This document shows positions 1 through 10,100 of a stretch of 64,000 nt of DNA, piece after piece. The stretch is from contig NC_061508.1 of NCBI RefSeq assembly GCF_022539505.1, forward strand, positions 31,986,256 through 32,050,255. Reading direction: 5' to 3'. A model generated the notes under the pieces. The model ran no database searches, had not been told where the DNA came from, and saw only the letters and a program-made list of their open reading frames with translations. The stretch comes from Lolium rigidum. Taxonomy: Eukaryota > Streptophyta > Magnoliopsida > Poales > Poaceae. The translations under genes and the position numbers were made by a program. The stretch's first letter is position 1. Every line of letters starts with the position of its first letter.

Positions 1-272
1 CATGGCAGCTTCCCGGCCAATGGATAAAAATGGTGCAGCGCAGCGGCGAGGGACTTCTCGAACAGGGGCAGCTCGCTGAGGAGGAACTCGGGGCCGCCGA
101 GGAGGTCGGTGTTGTCGAAGAAGAAGAGGCGCTGCACGGGCGGGACGTCCCAGAAGGCGAGGTCGTAGAATGTGAGTGGCAGCGACCGTGGCTTCCCTGC
201 CGGTGGCGACGGCCACGGCGAGACCTGGCACTGCCCCAGGACCCTCACCGGGTTATCTGGTTCCGGCGCCAT
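1..272 (-). CDS. BAHD-family acyltransferase, N-terminal 90 codons (gene continues beyond the left edge)
   Basis: The reverse strand reads from an ATG at 272 through 90 codons without a stop to the window edge. The start is MAPEPDNPVRVLGQCQVSP, followed by a PLTFYDL-like stretch, VQRLFFF and HHFYPLAGKLP. The HFYPLAG(K/N)L block is a hallmark of the N-terminal half of plant BAHD acyltransferases, especially the anthocyanin/flavonoid malonyl- or hydroxycinnamoyl-CoA transferase-like branch. These cytosolic enzymes move an acyl group from CoA to an alcohol or amine. Their catalytic HXXXD and DFGWG motifs lie further downstream, outside the window, so activity and substrate cannot be judged. The GC-rich codon use is typical of grass genes and unlike the surrounding transposons. 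The family is usually about 430-480 residues, so roughly four fifths of the gene is missing here. Confidence 0.88.
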   Translation of the reverse strand, partial: MAPEPDNPVRVLGQCQVSPWPSPPAGKPRSLPLTFYDLAFWDVPPVQRLFFFDNTDLLGGPEFLLSELPLFEKSLAAALHHFYPLAGKLP

Positions 273-399
273 CTTTGCTCACTGACTCTTAGCTAGCTAG
301 CGCGCAGTAGCGATTTCTCTGGCTGGCAAGTGTTTCTTTTCGTTTGCAATTAGCTCATCGAACCTGCCGCCCGGTGCAAGTGTTTCTTTCCATCTCTCG

Positions 400-405
400 T
401 ATATA
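400..405 (-). promoter_or_regulatory. possible TATA box of the BAHD gene
   Basis: TATATA lies about 130 bp upstream of the ATG at 272. This would give a 5' leader of roughly 100 nt, a normal spacing for a grass gene. It is called only from position and composition. Confidence 0.35.
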
Positions 406-1415
406 GTCTGTGTAGATTGCTCATTTTTTTTAGGGTTAATCTGCAGATTTCTCGTACTACCGTATAGCTGACCAACGGGCACGACACGAAACTAAACAGG
501 CCTGGCCTAGCACGGCCCACGGTAGCCCGTTTCTAAGCAGGCCGTGCGGCCTCCAATCATGGACCAGGCACGGCACACATGGTAAACGGGCTGCCGTGCC
601 GGCTGGCCGCCTTATTGCCGGAGGCCGTTTCTGGGCCCTTTTGGCAATTTGGGCCTCTTCTGAAAAATCAGAAAAATAAATAATAATGATGTGTTTTTTT
701 TTTGCGAATCAATAATAATGATGTGTTGCGCCCGCACATGTGCCTCAAGTCGCGTACCAAGGCTCACATGGTAGCATGCCGCCTTGAGAACTGGTGGTAT
801 TTCTGAAATAAGATACAGTATAAGGAAGTAAGTAGTGTTGTTGTGGATCAGTATCTTTGTTTGATTAAAGAAAGGAAGGTCACTCTTTTCGATTGAGAAC
901 TGGTGGTTAGTGATTCAAGCCACAATCGGATATCGTGTACGAGTTCTAACGGCAAAATCTTAGAGAGAGTAAACTAGTATAATATACCCGATATCGGAAA
1001 TAAGCGAAGCATGGTGCTAACATGACTAAAAATATGATTTGGAAAAATGTCTTTATAACTTTATCACATGCGGAACAAAAAGAAGTTAGTAAATAGGCCT
1101 TTTGGGAAGCCCTCGAGGACCTAAGCAACTCACTTTTCACCCATGAATAATTTCTGTCAATGGATTCTTTTGATCACAAGCTTGAGATAAAAGGGTATGT
1201 GCCAAAATGGTCTTATAAGCAGTTATTAATAAACATATCTTCTGGTAAGAATAATGTATTGTTCTGAGGTATATCAAGATTAAGTCTCCGATTGAGTTCA
1301 ACGAATATGAAGGATAGAAATATGTATTGGTTGCTATTCCATCTATGTGTGCATCAAGTCCGAAGAAGATATCAATTCATAATGGTTGCGTTCAGTCACG
1401 GCGCCATCGATACGG
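406..1415. other. intergenic DNA upstream of the BAHD gene
   Basis: No gene was recognised. Positions 480-650 are GC-rich with repeated GGCCGTGC/GCACGGCC blocks in both orientations, a composition common in grass repeats that I cannot name. The rest is AT-rich. A 17-base direct repeat (AATAATAATGATGTGTT) flanks a short T-rich stretch around 680-726. Confidence 0.5.
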
Positions 1416-1418
1416 TTA

Positions 1419-3375
1419 GAGCATCTCCAACAGAACCGCTAAAAAGCGCCAGCGCGGAAAAAGCCGCTAGTTTAGCGCGCCGGCGCCAAAATATATCGCT
1501 CCAGCCGCGATAATAGCGCGCTAATTTTTTCCCAGCGCGCGAAATAGCGGCCCGGCACGCTGGATGCGGTAAAGGAAAAGGCGAGCACGCGAAGTCCAAC
1601 TGCCGCTCTGAAACTTCGGCGCGCCGCTCCTCCGCTGCCGAAACCTCCACCCCTTTCTCCTCCGGCGGCTTCGCGGCGCCTATCAGGCGACTCCGACGCG
1701 GAAAATCGATGACGCGCCACTTCCATGTAGCCGCCATGCATCCAGGCGTCCGAATCACGGATCCGCTGTCGCCAAATCGCCGCCGCGACTTCCCTGCATC
1801 TGGAGCGCCCGCAAGGTGCTCGAAGGTATGCTCCGCGGCCCGGCCTTCTTTGAATTAGAGTTTTTAGTCTGTTTGTTGAATTTATTGCGCTTCATGGATA
1901 GATGAGCTTTGCATACGATTCATCTGATGAAGAATGGGACATTCAAGAAGAAGAAGAGATGACAATGCTATGTGCTATACCCGCAAAGAAGAGACCGAAC
2001 CATGGTGGTTCCGTTCTTGGTCGATAGAAATTGTGGCGAAGGAGGATAAAAGCACACGAAAAGCTTATGCGTAGCTATTTTGCAGAGAATGCCACATTTC
2101 CAGAGCGCTATGTTGTTTTCGGATGAGCATCAACTTATTCAAGAGAATCACAAAGGAGCTCATGAAGTACAACCGGTTCTTTGAGCAACGGAGGAATACC
2201 GCCAGAGAACTAGGGCATAGTACGGAGCAAAAAGTCACCGCTGCTTTGTGTATGTTGGCATACGGGATACCAACTGATCTAGTTGATGACCATTTGACGA
2301 TGGGTGAGAGCCAAGCTATCAAGTGTGTGATGCGCTTTGTCGTTGCAATTGTGAAGGTGTTCGGCGAGGTTTATTTGCGAGCGTCCAATGAAGCAGATAC
2401 GGCAAGGCTTCTTGAGTTCAACAAGAATCGTGGATTTTTAGATATGCTTGGTTCCATCGCTTGTATGCATTGGAGTTGAAAGAATTATCCTGCCGCATGG
2501 CATGGATAGTTCAAAGGCCACAAAAAAGATTCCACTATAATCTTTGAAGCTGTGGCTGACTACGAAATTTGGATTTGGCATGCTTTTTTCTGATTGCCCG
2601 GTACGTTGAACGGCATCAACGTTGTACAACGGTCACCCTTAATGAGCATGATTGCTTTGGGTGATACTCCACCGGTTCAGTGTCAAGCCAATGTCCGCAC
2701 ATACAACTTTGGGTACTTTCTAGCCGACGGCATCTACCTAAAGTGGCAAACATTTGTGAAGCCAGTTGTCAAACCATCTGGTAAGAAACAAGTTCATTTC
2801 CATAATGCACAAGCGATGGCAAGAAAAGATGTTGAGAGAGCATTTGAGATTCTGCAAGCTCAATTTGCTATTGTCAGAGGACCGGCTAGATCTTGTGATC
2901 AAGAGGTCCTTTGGTATGTCATGAATGAATGCATGTATCATCATGCATAACATAATTATCGGGGATGAGCGTGGTCAATACAATGACTGCTTGCACTATG
3001 AGTTGATGGGCTGACTAGTTCGAGTGCATAGGAGAGAAGAGATAGTGGCCATGCCTCCTACAAAACTATTCGGAAGGAGGAAACTTATCTTGAGATTCAG
3101 AATGATTTGATCGAAGAGTGGTGGACATGGAATGGCCAACAATAATTATATCTCATTTCTAGTTGTTATATTTCATTTATTCACAGTTTGTTGTATTAAC
3201 GATCAATTTTTATTTGATAGTGTTGTAACAAACTATTTATATTTGATTGTGTTTGATCTTCATAGCGCTTTCTAGTTGTTGATTTCTATTTGTGCATGCA
3301 CCAACGCGCTGCATTTTACAGCGTCTGAAAAAGATGCGTTTTGTGCGCGCTATGTTTTACAGCGTTTTGTCCTCG
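1419..3375 (+). mobile_element. PIF/Harbinger DNA transposon, decayed, 3' inverted end not found
   Basis: The left end is GAGCATCTCCAACAG at 1419-1433, directly preceded by TTA (1416-1418), the usual target of PIF/Harbinger elements. The same 15 bases start the element at 4108. A GC-rich subterminal region with GCGC blocks follows, then a transposase relic. Subterminal GCGCTG/TTTACAGCG blocks recur at about 3300-3375, but no matching right end (CTGTTGGAGATGCTC) follows, so the right edge is approximate and probably deleted. Confidence 0.7.
1901..3143 (+). pseudogene. PIF/Harbinger transposase (DDE_Tnp_4-like) pseudogene
   Basis: The reading frame can be followed from an acidic N-terminus (MSFAYDSSDEEWD) through SYFAENATFPERYVVFG, then an open segment 2123-2479 (RNTARELGHSTEQKVTAALCMLAYG type) ending at LGSIACMHWS. 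A second open segment at 2594-2950 has GYFLADGIY, ARKDVERAFEILQAQFAIV and a C-terminal tail. GSIDCMHW, YLADGIYP and KDVERAFGVLQ are hallmarks of plant Harbinger transposases. Several in-frame stops (for example after MHWS) and frameshifts separate the pieces, so no active enzyme is made. The transposase normally cuts and pastes the element at TTA/TAA sites together with a Myb-like partner, which I did not find here. Confidence 0.85.
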
Positions 3376-3391
3376 TTTTTTGAGCTTTTTA

Positions 3392-3580
3392 TTTGACCAA
3401 GAATTACTTTAAATAGATAAAGATTGTTTGTATGAAATTAGTATCATTAAAAAGTGTTTTTTAATTCGAATCCAACGATACTATATACATATAATATAAT
3501 CAAGATTTTATTGCTCAACTTTTATGGTCAAATTTCGTTTTGGAATAATATGCGCGTTATTCTTTGAAACGGAGGCCGTA
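3392..3580. mobile_element. Stowaway-like (Tc1/mariner) MITE remnant
   Basis: The AT-rich segment ends in TTTGAAACGGAGG-CC-GTA, close to the ...CGGAGGGAGTA ends of grass Stowaway MITEs with TA targets. It has the TTTGACCAAG-like interior typical of such elements. The left CTCCCTCCGT end is missing, so it is truncated. The family name is not assigned. Confidence 0.45.
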
Positions 3581-3659
3581 CTAGACAAGTGCGCTCACTA
3601 GACAACGAAACTGCGTGGTGCAGCCAACTCGCTGTTGACAAGGCAAAATAAAGATAGCC

Positions 3660-4010
3660 ACATGCATGGACATGGTGATGGCAATCAGTGCACATAAACG
3701 ACGTCGAGTTGGTCCAGCCGGCCTGCGAGATCCAGACAGGCTCGTGCTACACGAGTCTATACTTGTCTGGGAGTGTACGTCGTAATAAGCACATCTCGTG
3801 CTACTCGTGCTACAGGTATTCGTGGTACGGCCCATTTCGGCTCTGTGTTTTCAGGTTACTTTATGTCGCCCTCGTGCCCCACACTCCTACCTCTGACACC
3901 TGCTACTTTACCACTTTCTGGAGCTCTAAACCTGCAACTCGTACGTGCGGCCCATGTCGCGGTCGTGCCCCGCCGGTCCTTCCTTGAATTGTGTCAAGCC
4001 CCGTTTTTAT
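3660..4010. repeat. partial copy (unit 0) of the duplicated block Q
   Basis: The stretch from GGCAATCAGTG to CCTTGAATTGTGTCAAGCC matches in order, with gaps, 15350-15640 and 16820-17170. Shared landmarks are TTATGTCGCCCTCGTG, CTCCTACCT, the AACTCG..CGTGCGG.CCATG stretch and CTTGAATTGTGT. It is the most diverged of the three copies. No protein is conserved between them. Confidence 0.55.
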
Positions 4011-4107
4011 TTTTTCATTCAAGCGGACATATATAGTTTCTCTTTCAAAGATAGGATAACGGAGGGCTAGTTGATATGCGGATCTCCCGTTTTCGGTAAA
4101 AAGTTTA

Positions 4108-5322
4108 GAGCATCTCCAACAGACGCGGCATATATTCACGCGCTATACCTACGTTGCAATGCGCTGTAAACAGATACCGCGCGTCCCCCGCCGGAAGCGG
4201 TATTTTGCGGCGCGTGCTTGGGCGGAAAAAGTGCTCCTCCGCCGGGCGCGCCATTATGCAGCGTGCGGCGCGTCGCGAACGGCTAGTTCGACCGTTTCGT
4301 TTCAAAATAAATCAAACAAAATATGAAAATTTAATCGAAAATACGAAATATATTAAAAGTTCAATGATACATCGCGACATTTTATTTTAAACTACTCTAA
4401 TCCTGCTCCGAATCCCAGTCGTAGTCCGACGAGTGGCTACTCGGAGTTGTCTCCGACACCGACGTCGAAGTCCACTCGAAGGAGGAGGAGGAGAGGATGA
4501 TGGTGGACGGCCTTGCGCCGTTTTTCTTATCCTCCTCCTTCCTCGCCGCCTCTCAGCCCTCGCCGCTTCCTCGCCGCGGACTCCGTCCGACGCTTCTCGC
4601 GGCTCGCCTTTTTCTGCGCCACCGCCGCCTCCTTCTGCACGTAGAACGCTTCCGTGGCGGCGACGTCTTCGGGAAACTGGCGTGCCCACTCCAGGCGGAA
4701 GCGCTCGTCGTGCTCGGCGATGAGGAGGCGCTGCTCGAGATCCCGTTGGCGGCGCTGCTGCTCGCGCGTGATGACCGGCGACGGTGGCGCGAGCTGCTCC
4801 GCCTGCTCCCGCGTCCAGACGTCGTGGAAGTTCATTGTTCGACGCGAGCAGCCGAGGCGCCAGGAGACGGCGTCGTAGGCCCGCGCCGCCTCGTGCGCGG
4901 TGTCGAATGTCCCGAGACGAATTCGCTCCTCGTCGCAGCGGATCTCCGCGTCGAAGCGGCTGCTTGGCCGCGCGCGGACGCCGCGGTAGCCGGAGGCGGA
5001 GCGGCGGCGCGGAGGCATCTTGCCGGTGTCGGAGGCGGAGCGTCGGCGTGGGAGGCAAAGCGGTGGAGAGAGAGAGGGGCAGAGGCGGAGCGACACGCGG
5101 AAACTTCAGACGGTTGGGGTGTGCGCGCGCGTCGCGTTTATAGAGCGCGCGGCAGTCGACGCGCTAAGTTTCCCGCGTGGGATAGCGCAAAAGCGCGGGC
5201 GCGGTAAATTTTTTTAGCGCGGGGGGCGCGTCCGCTGGAGGTTCGCGCGGGCGCCTGCGCGCGCCAAACTAGCGGGTTTTTTTTGCCGCGCGTGCCCTTT
5301 GGCGCGTCTGTTGGAGATGCTC
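4108..5322 (-). mobile_element. Harbinger-type element carrying an AP2/ERF gene, complete ends
   Basis: The left end 4108-4127 (GAGCATCTCCAACAGACGCG) is a perfect 20-base inverted copy of the right end 5303-5322. TTA flanks both sides (4105-4107 and 5323-5325). The 1215-bp element has no transposase. The first 15 bases of its ends equal those of the autonomous-type relic at 1419, so a related transposase could have moved it. It carries a minus-strand AP2/ERF coding region and GC-rich, GCGC-rich subterminal DNA. Confidence 0.85.
4527..5018 (-). CDS. AP2/ERF-domain protein inside a Harbinger element
   Basis: From MPPRRRSASGYRGVRARP the frame stays open for 163 codons. Residues about 10-67 form an AP2/ERF DNA-binding domain: YRGVRAR, the strand residues FDAEIR and IRLGTFDT, then the helix AHEAARAYDAV and a closing TMNFHDV. 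Plant AP2/ERF proteins bind GCC-box or DRE-like DNA. Here the usual WLG reads RLG. The C-terminal half is a charged, probably helical region (Gln/Arg/Glu-rich). The frame ends after a Gly-rich tail, but another frame just downstream (to about 4397) encodes an acidic Ser/Asp-rich tail ending WDSEQD, so this copy may have lost its natural C-terminus by a frameshift. An in-frame ATG at 5096 is possible, but the MPPRRR start fits the domain better. It lies wholly between the element's inverted ends. Confidence 0.75.
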   Translation of the reverse strand: MPPRRRSASGYRGVRARPSSRFDAEIRCDEERIRLGTFDTAHEAARAYDAVSWRLGCSRRTMNFHDVWTREQAEQLAPPSPVITREQQRRQRDLEQRLLIAEHDERFRLEWARQFPEDVAATEAFYVQKEAAVAQKKASREKRRTESAARKRRGLRGGEEGGG

Positions 5323-5325
5323 TTA

Positions 5326-6075
5326 GAAAGCCCGTTGTTACTTGCAATAGCAGAATTTTAAGAACTTGGGAAGCCAATTGCTTTCAGGGACATGTTTGAG
5401 CGAATGTTGGCCAAACCAAATGGTGCTGTAATATCCTCCCGTTATGGAGCCACTAAGTCCCACTTGTAAGCGCTCAACGTTATGTGGCCGGAATTCTCCG
5501 TTAAGTGGCCGCCTTATGTGATAGCATGTCAAGTCCACCTGTTGTTAGTACGGTCGGGATCCCCCTTCGTTGTCCGTCCAAACCCTAGAAACCGAGGCCT
5601 ACGATGAATTCCGATGACGCATGGATAGCTAGTTGAACGGAGCAGCGCACCCGCCCTCATTGACGCGAGGAGCAGCACAAACGGAAGAGTCAGGAGCTGG
5701 GAGCCAGGAGAGCAGCCAAAGGTCTTGCAACAAACCAAGATCGAGTAGCAACAAGCGAAGAGCTAACCCGACAGCTCCATTGATGGAGACCAGTAGCAAG
5801 TGAAGAGCTAGTCAGGCGGCGGCCCCATCACCGGCTATGGCGTGGCGGCTCCTGATGCATGCAACAACACTAAAGATCCCTAAGATTGAAGGGGTAGGGG
5901 CTTCAACTGTCATCGAGGGAAACCAGAGGAGGATTTTCCTTAACAAATAGACTAAGGCAACACTTAAACCTAAATCCAGTGCCATCCCTTTTCCTTCACC
6001 GAATGGGCCCCAAGATATTAAGTTTTGATCTTCCAGTTCAAATTTCGCCCTTGCCCCCAATAAACTTAGGAGCCG
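5326..6075. other. unassigned DNA
   Basis: No open frame with recognisable similarity and no transposon ends were seen. The stretch contains two repeats of a GCAAGCGAAGAGCTA / GCAAGTGAAGAGCTA phrase (about 5750 and 5800). It may be old, decayed low-copy DNA. Confidence 0.4.
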
Positions 6076-6381
6076 ACCTACAATAGAGCTTGTAAAACTG
6101 GATTAACACATGAGTATGTGTTACCCGCACTAAAGTTTGTAACACACTCCCGCCAACACATACTTATGTGTTACTATTTCAATGTACTTGTATCACACTA
6201 CACGCCACACATATTTATATGATACTATGTCGATATATCTGTAACACAATTTAGGGCCTTATATAGTTTGTGTTACTGTCGTTCGTTGGCACACAAATAT
6301 TGTGTTACTTGGATTGTGCATGTAACATATTTTACTATGTGTTACATGATTGTGTTATCAAAACTCTATTCTGTTGTAGTG
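6076..6381. mobile_element. small CACTA-derived (MITE-like) element
   Basis: The right end, read on the reverse strand from 6381, is CACTACAACAGAATAG, a typical CACTA terminus. The left end is a degraded CCTACAATAGAG. The interior is filled with subterminal GTGTTAC/GTAACAC motifs in both orientations (about ten). It has no coding capacity. A truncated second copy lies at 15664-15872. Confidence 0.6.
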
Positions 6382-6978
6382 ATAACTCATGAATTGTTTA
6401 AATCCATTACACCATTATGAGAGAGTAGACAAGTGAAACCATGAACCCGATCCAATTTTAATCATAAGAAACACCAAACCAAACCTTTTATCAACCTCTA
6501 CAATTTCAGCACTTATTAATTTGGAAAATTCATAAATATTTTTACCTTTTGCAAATCCAATCGAAAACCCAATTTTTTTACTTTATTGTTTTACTTTTAT
6601 TGCCTAGTATAGATTGCTTTACTTTTATTAATTTCCTATACTCTTCATATTACTTACACGAAACCTTGTGCTTCACAATCACGAGGTGAAGTTGGGGACA
6701 CGAGGCAATTTATTTTGTATTTTAGATTGCTTCAAGAAGGGGAAGGGGAGTAGTTCTTCAACAATTCCAGGGAGTTCGATATATACCCTCAAGTCACCTT
6801 TTTGGGGAAACGACGTTTACTACAACACTCTGAACTTGGAGTCCCAACGAGTTGGTACACACCGAGTTGTTGCCATCAGCAACATGAAACGTTGCATGCA
6901 CAAAGGATCAATGCATTTCAATTGTATTGGCAATGTGTTACTAGTGTGTGGTATATGTAGAACCTAAAAATTGCATTC
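6165..6978. repeat. duplicated block P, copy 1
   Basis: The block is collinear with 15664-16478, starting in the CACTA-like motif field and ending at GTAGAACCTAA..ATT.CATTCGT. Copy 1 is interrupted right after CATTCGT by the LINE, while copy 2 continues with other DNA. An open stretch at 6668-6967 is not conserved in frame in copy 2, so it is not called as a gene. Confidence 0.7.
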
Positions 6979-7179
6979 GTCAGTCGTCTCCTCCCCCTCC
7001 TCTCTCCCCCTCCCCCTCCATGGCGATCATCACGGCGATCTCATCCTCATCCTCTCCATCCACCTAATCGGATACATCCATGGACACGGCGGCCATCCGG
7101 GACGCACTGGATTTCAAGCCGGGTCTTGATTTGGTGGGTAAGGTTTGATCTGCGTTCTCTACTCCGGTATGTCTCCCTT

Positions 7180-10100
7180 CTGGTTCTGATGGTTTTCTCC
7201 TCTGTGTATCTTCTGGTCGTGCAATCTTTCGCCTAGATCTGGATCATGTCACACTTGCCCTCCAATCTTGCATTGGTGGACCGGATGCACATCTGAATGT
7301 TATTCATATTAGTGATCGTGTGTTTCAAATCACCGTTTTCTCTAAGGCTGTTGGTTTTTTGATCAATAACCTTAGATCTTATTCATGCCCGAGTTTCACA
7401 TGCTATTTCCACCTTTGGGGTTTTGGCGGTCCTAATTGGCAAAGAGAATTTGATTCTTGGCTCTACGAGCAACAACTTGAATGGCATTCTATCTCTCGTC
7501 GGAATTCGACATCTCACGGTGCTAGCTACAATCGATCTTCTCGCCGGCGTGCCAACCATTTCTCACATCCATCACAATCTCGCCAGGATCCGGTTTGGGT
7601 GGCACGATCGCGGAATTCTCGCGCCCCCATGCAGTTTCAAATCTCGATCAACCCAATTCTTCCACCCCTCCTTCAGCGGCCCACTAGTCTCCTATCAATC
7701 ATCAGCCCGTTAACCCGATCCAGCCCAACACCAACGCCCAGCTGACCCAGCCCAACCACGACATTTCATTTTCTCCCGCTGTCTTCTGCCAAAGATGCCT
7801 TGCTTTTGGTCACCTTAAGCCGGATTGCCGCTCCGATATTCGATGCAAATCCTGTTACAGATATGGACACGCCAAGAATCTTTGTCAGGCACGGCAAAAG
7901 AGGGTATTGATCTACCGCATTAAACGCCTGGCACCTTGCCATAACCCCTCCTCCAGCCCTGCTGCTTCGTCTCCCTCCTCTGCTCCACCATCGCCGCCAC
8001 GACAAACCGAGCTTCCACCAAACTCTCCTTCTGCCTCATCCATCCACGCTATGGCCAACTATCCTTATGATCCGACACCCCATCTCCCTCCTGGTTTCAT
8101 TACCGTCGAGCCAAACGATCATCAGCGTCGCCGTGGCTATCATGTCTTCAACGGCGCTCCTCTGAATCTCTTCGAAGAGCGGGGCATTGTGGAGATCATC
8201 CCTGCCACCAACCCTGAACAGTTTGCATCAGACGCTACACTCATCAGAGGATACCTCGACACCCAAGGTCATCATGTTCATCACATCTCCAGATCTGGTA
8301 TGGGTACTGCCTTGGTTCAGTTTGTTGATGTTGCTACTAGAGATGCTGCTGTGACCCATAGCCCTTTTAATATGGGAGATAGCACACTACATGTGATTAA
8401 GCATAACAGAGCCTTAAACCATAGGAACTGCACTTTCACACATGAAGCTTGGATTATGATGATGAATTACCCTTTAGGTGCATGGAATGTGGAAAAGGTT
8501 AGGGAAGCGGTAAGTGAATTTGGCAAACTGATTGTTTGGAATAGAGACACTTCGAACAGAGCTAGAATCCTAGTCAAAGTCAGGGTGCCAGACATTCTAG
8601 ATATTCCTATCAGTCTTGTGCTTTGTGATAGCACAAATGAGCAAGGGCATGGTGACTCATGGACTGTTATCAATTATATTTTGCAATCTGATTTAATTGC
8701 TGGGCCTGGGGGAGATGAAGACCCACTGCCACCTTGATGGCGTGTATTTCACACGTTCGTTGGGCAACCCCAAGAGGAAGGTATGATGTGCATAGAAGCA
8801 AGTTTTCCCTCAGAAAGAAACCAAGGTTTATCGAACCAGGAGGAGCCAAGAAGCACGTTGAAGGTTGATGGCGGCGGGATGTAGTGCGGCGCAACACCAG
8901 GGATTCCGGCGCCAACGTGGAACCTGCACAACACAACCAAAGTACTTTGCCCCAACGAAACAGTGAGGTTGTCAATCTCACCGGCTTGCTGTAACAAAGG
9001 ATTAACCGTATTGTGTGGAAGATGATTGTTTGCAGAGAAAATAGTAAAACAAGTATTGCAACGGATTTGTATTTCAAGTATTAAAAGAATGGACCGGGGT
9101 CCACAGTTCACTAGAGGTGTCTCTCCCATAAGATAAAAGCATGTTGGGTGAACAAATTACAGTCGGGCAATTGACAAATAGAGAGGGCATAACAATGCAC
9201 ATACATGTCATGATAAGTATAGTGAGATTTAATTGGGCATTACGACAAAGTACATAGACCGCCATCCAACTGCATCTATGCCTAAAAAGTCCACCTTCGA
9301 GGTTATCGTCCGAACCCCTCCAGTATTAAGTTGCAAAGCAACAGACAATTGCATTAAGTATGGTGCGTAATGTAATCAATAACTACATCCTCGGACATAG
9401 CATCAATGTTTTATCCCTAGTGGCAACAGCACAACACAACCTTAGAACTTTCTGTCACTGTCCCAGGTGTCAATGCAGGCATGAACCCACTATCGAGCAT
9501 AAATACTCCCTCTTGAAGTTACTAGCATCAACTTGGCCAGAGCCTCTACTAATAACGGAGAGCATGCAAGATCATAAACAACACATATGCAATAACTTGA
9601 TAATTAACATAACATGGTATTCTCTATCCATCGGATCCCGACAAACACAACATAGAGTATTACGGATAGATGATCTTGATCATGTTAGGCAGCTCACAAG
9701 ATCCAACAATGAAGCACAATGAGGAGAAGACAACCATCTAGCTACCGCTATGGACCCATAGTCCAGGGGTGAACTACTCACTCATCACTCCGGAGGCGAC
9801 CATGGCGGTGTAGAGTCCTCCGGGAGATGAATCCCCTCTCCGGCAGGTGCCGGAGGAGATCTACGTGAATCCCCGAGATGGGATCGGCGGCGGCGTCTCG
9901 CAAGGTTTTCCGTATCGTGGTTTTTCGCCTCGGGGTTTCGCGACGGAGGCTTTAAGTAGGCGGAAGGGCGGAGTCGGGGGCCGACGAGGGGCCCACACCA
10001 CGGGCGGCGCGGGCCCTCCTCCGGCCGCGCCGCCTTGTGGTTTGGCCACCTCGTGGCCCCACTTCGTATGCTCTTCGGTCTTCCGGAAGGTTCGTGGCGA

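Noticed and set aside
4387..5058. 223-codon Arg/Pro-rich frame on the minus strand
   Set aside because: It overlaps the AP2/ERF frame in another phase, has the biased composition of a GC-rich shadow and matches nothing. Only its last part coincides with where the AP2 tail may have been.
1419..5322. single large Harbinger element from the first left end to the right end at 5322
   Set aside because: The 4108-5322 segment has its own perfect 20-bp ends and TTA duplication, while the 1419 end agrees with 5322 only over the 15 family-wide bases. Two elements fit better.
6668..6967. 99-codon frame in block P
   Set aside because: The sister block (16094-16459) has frameshifts relative to it and different proteins, so there is no sign of selection for coding.
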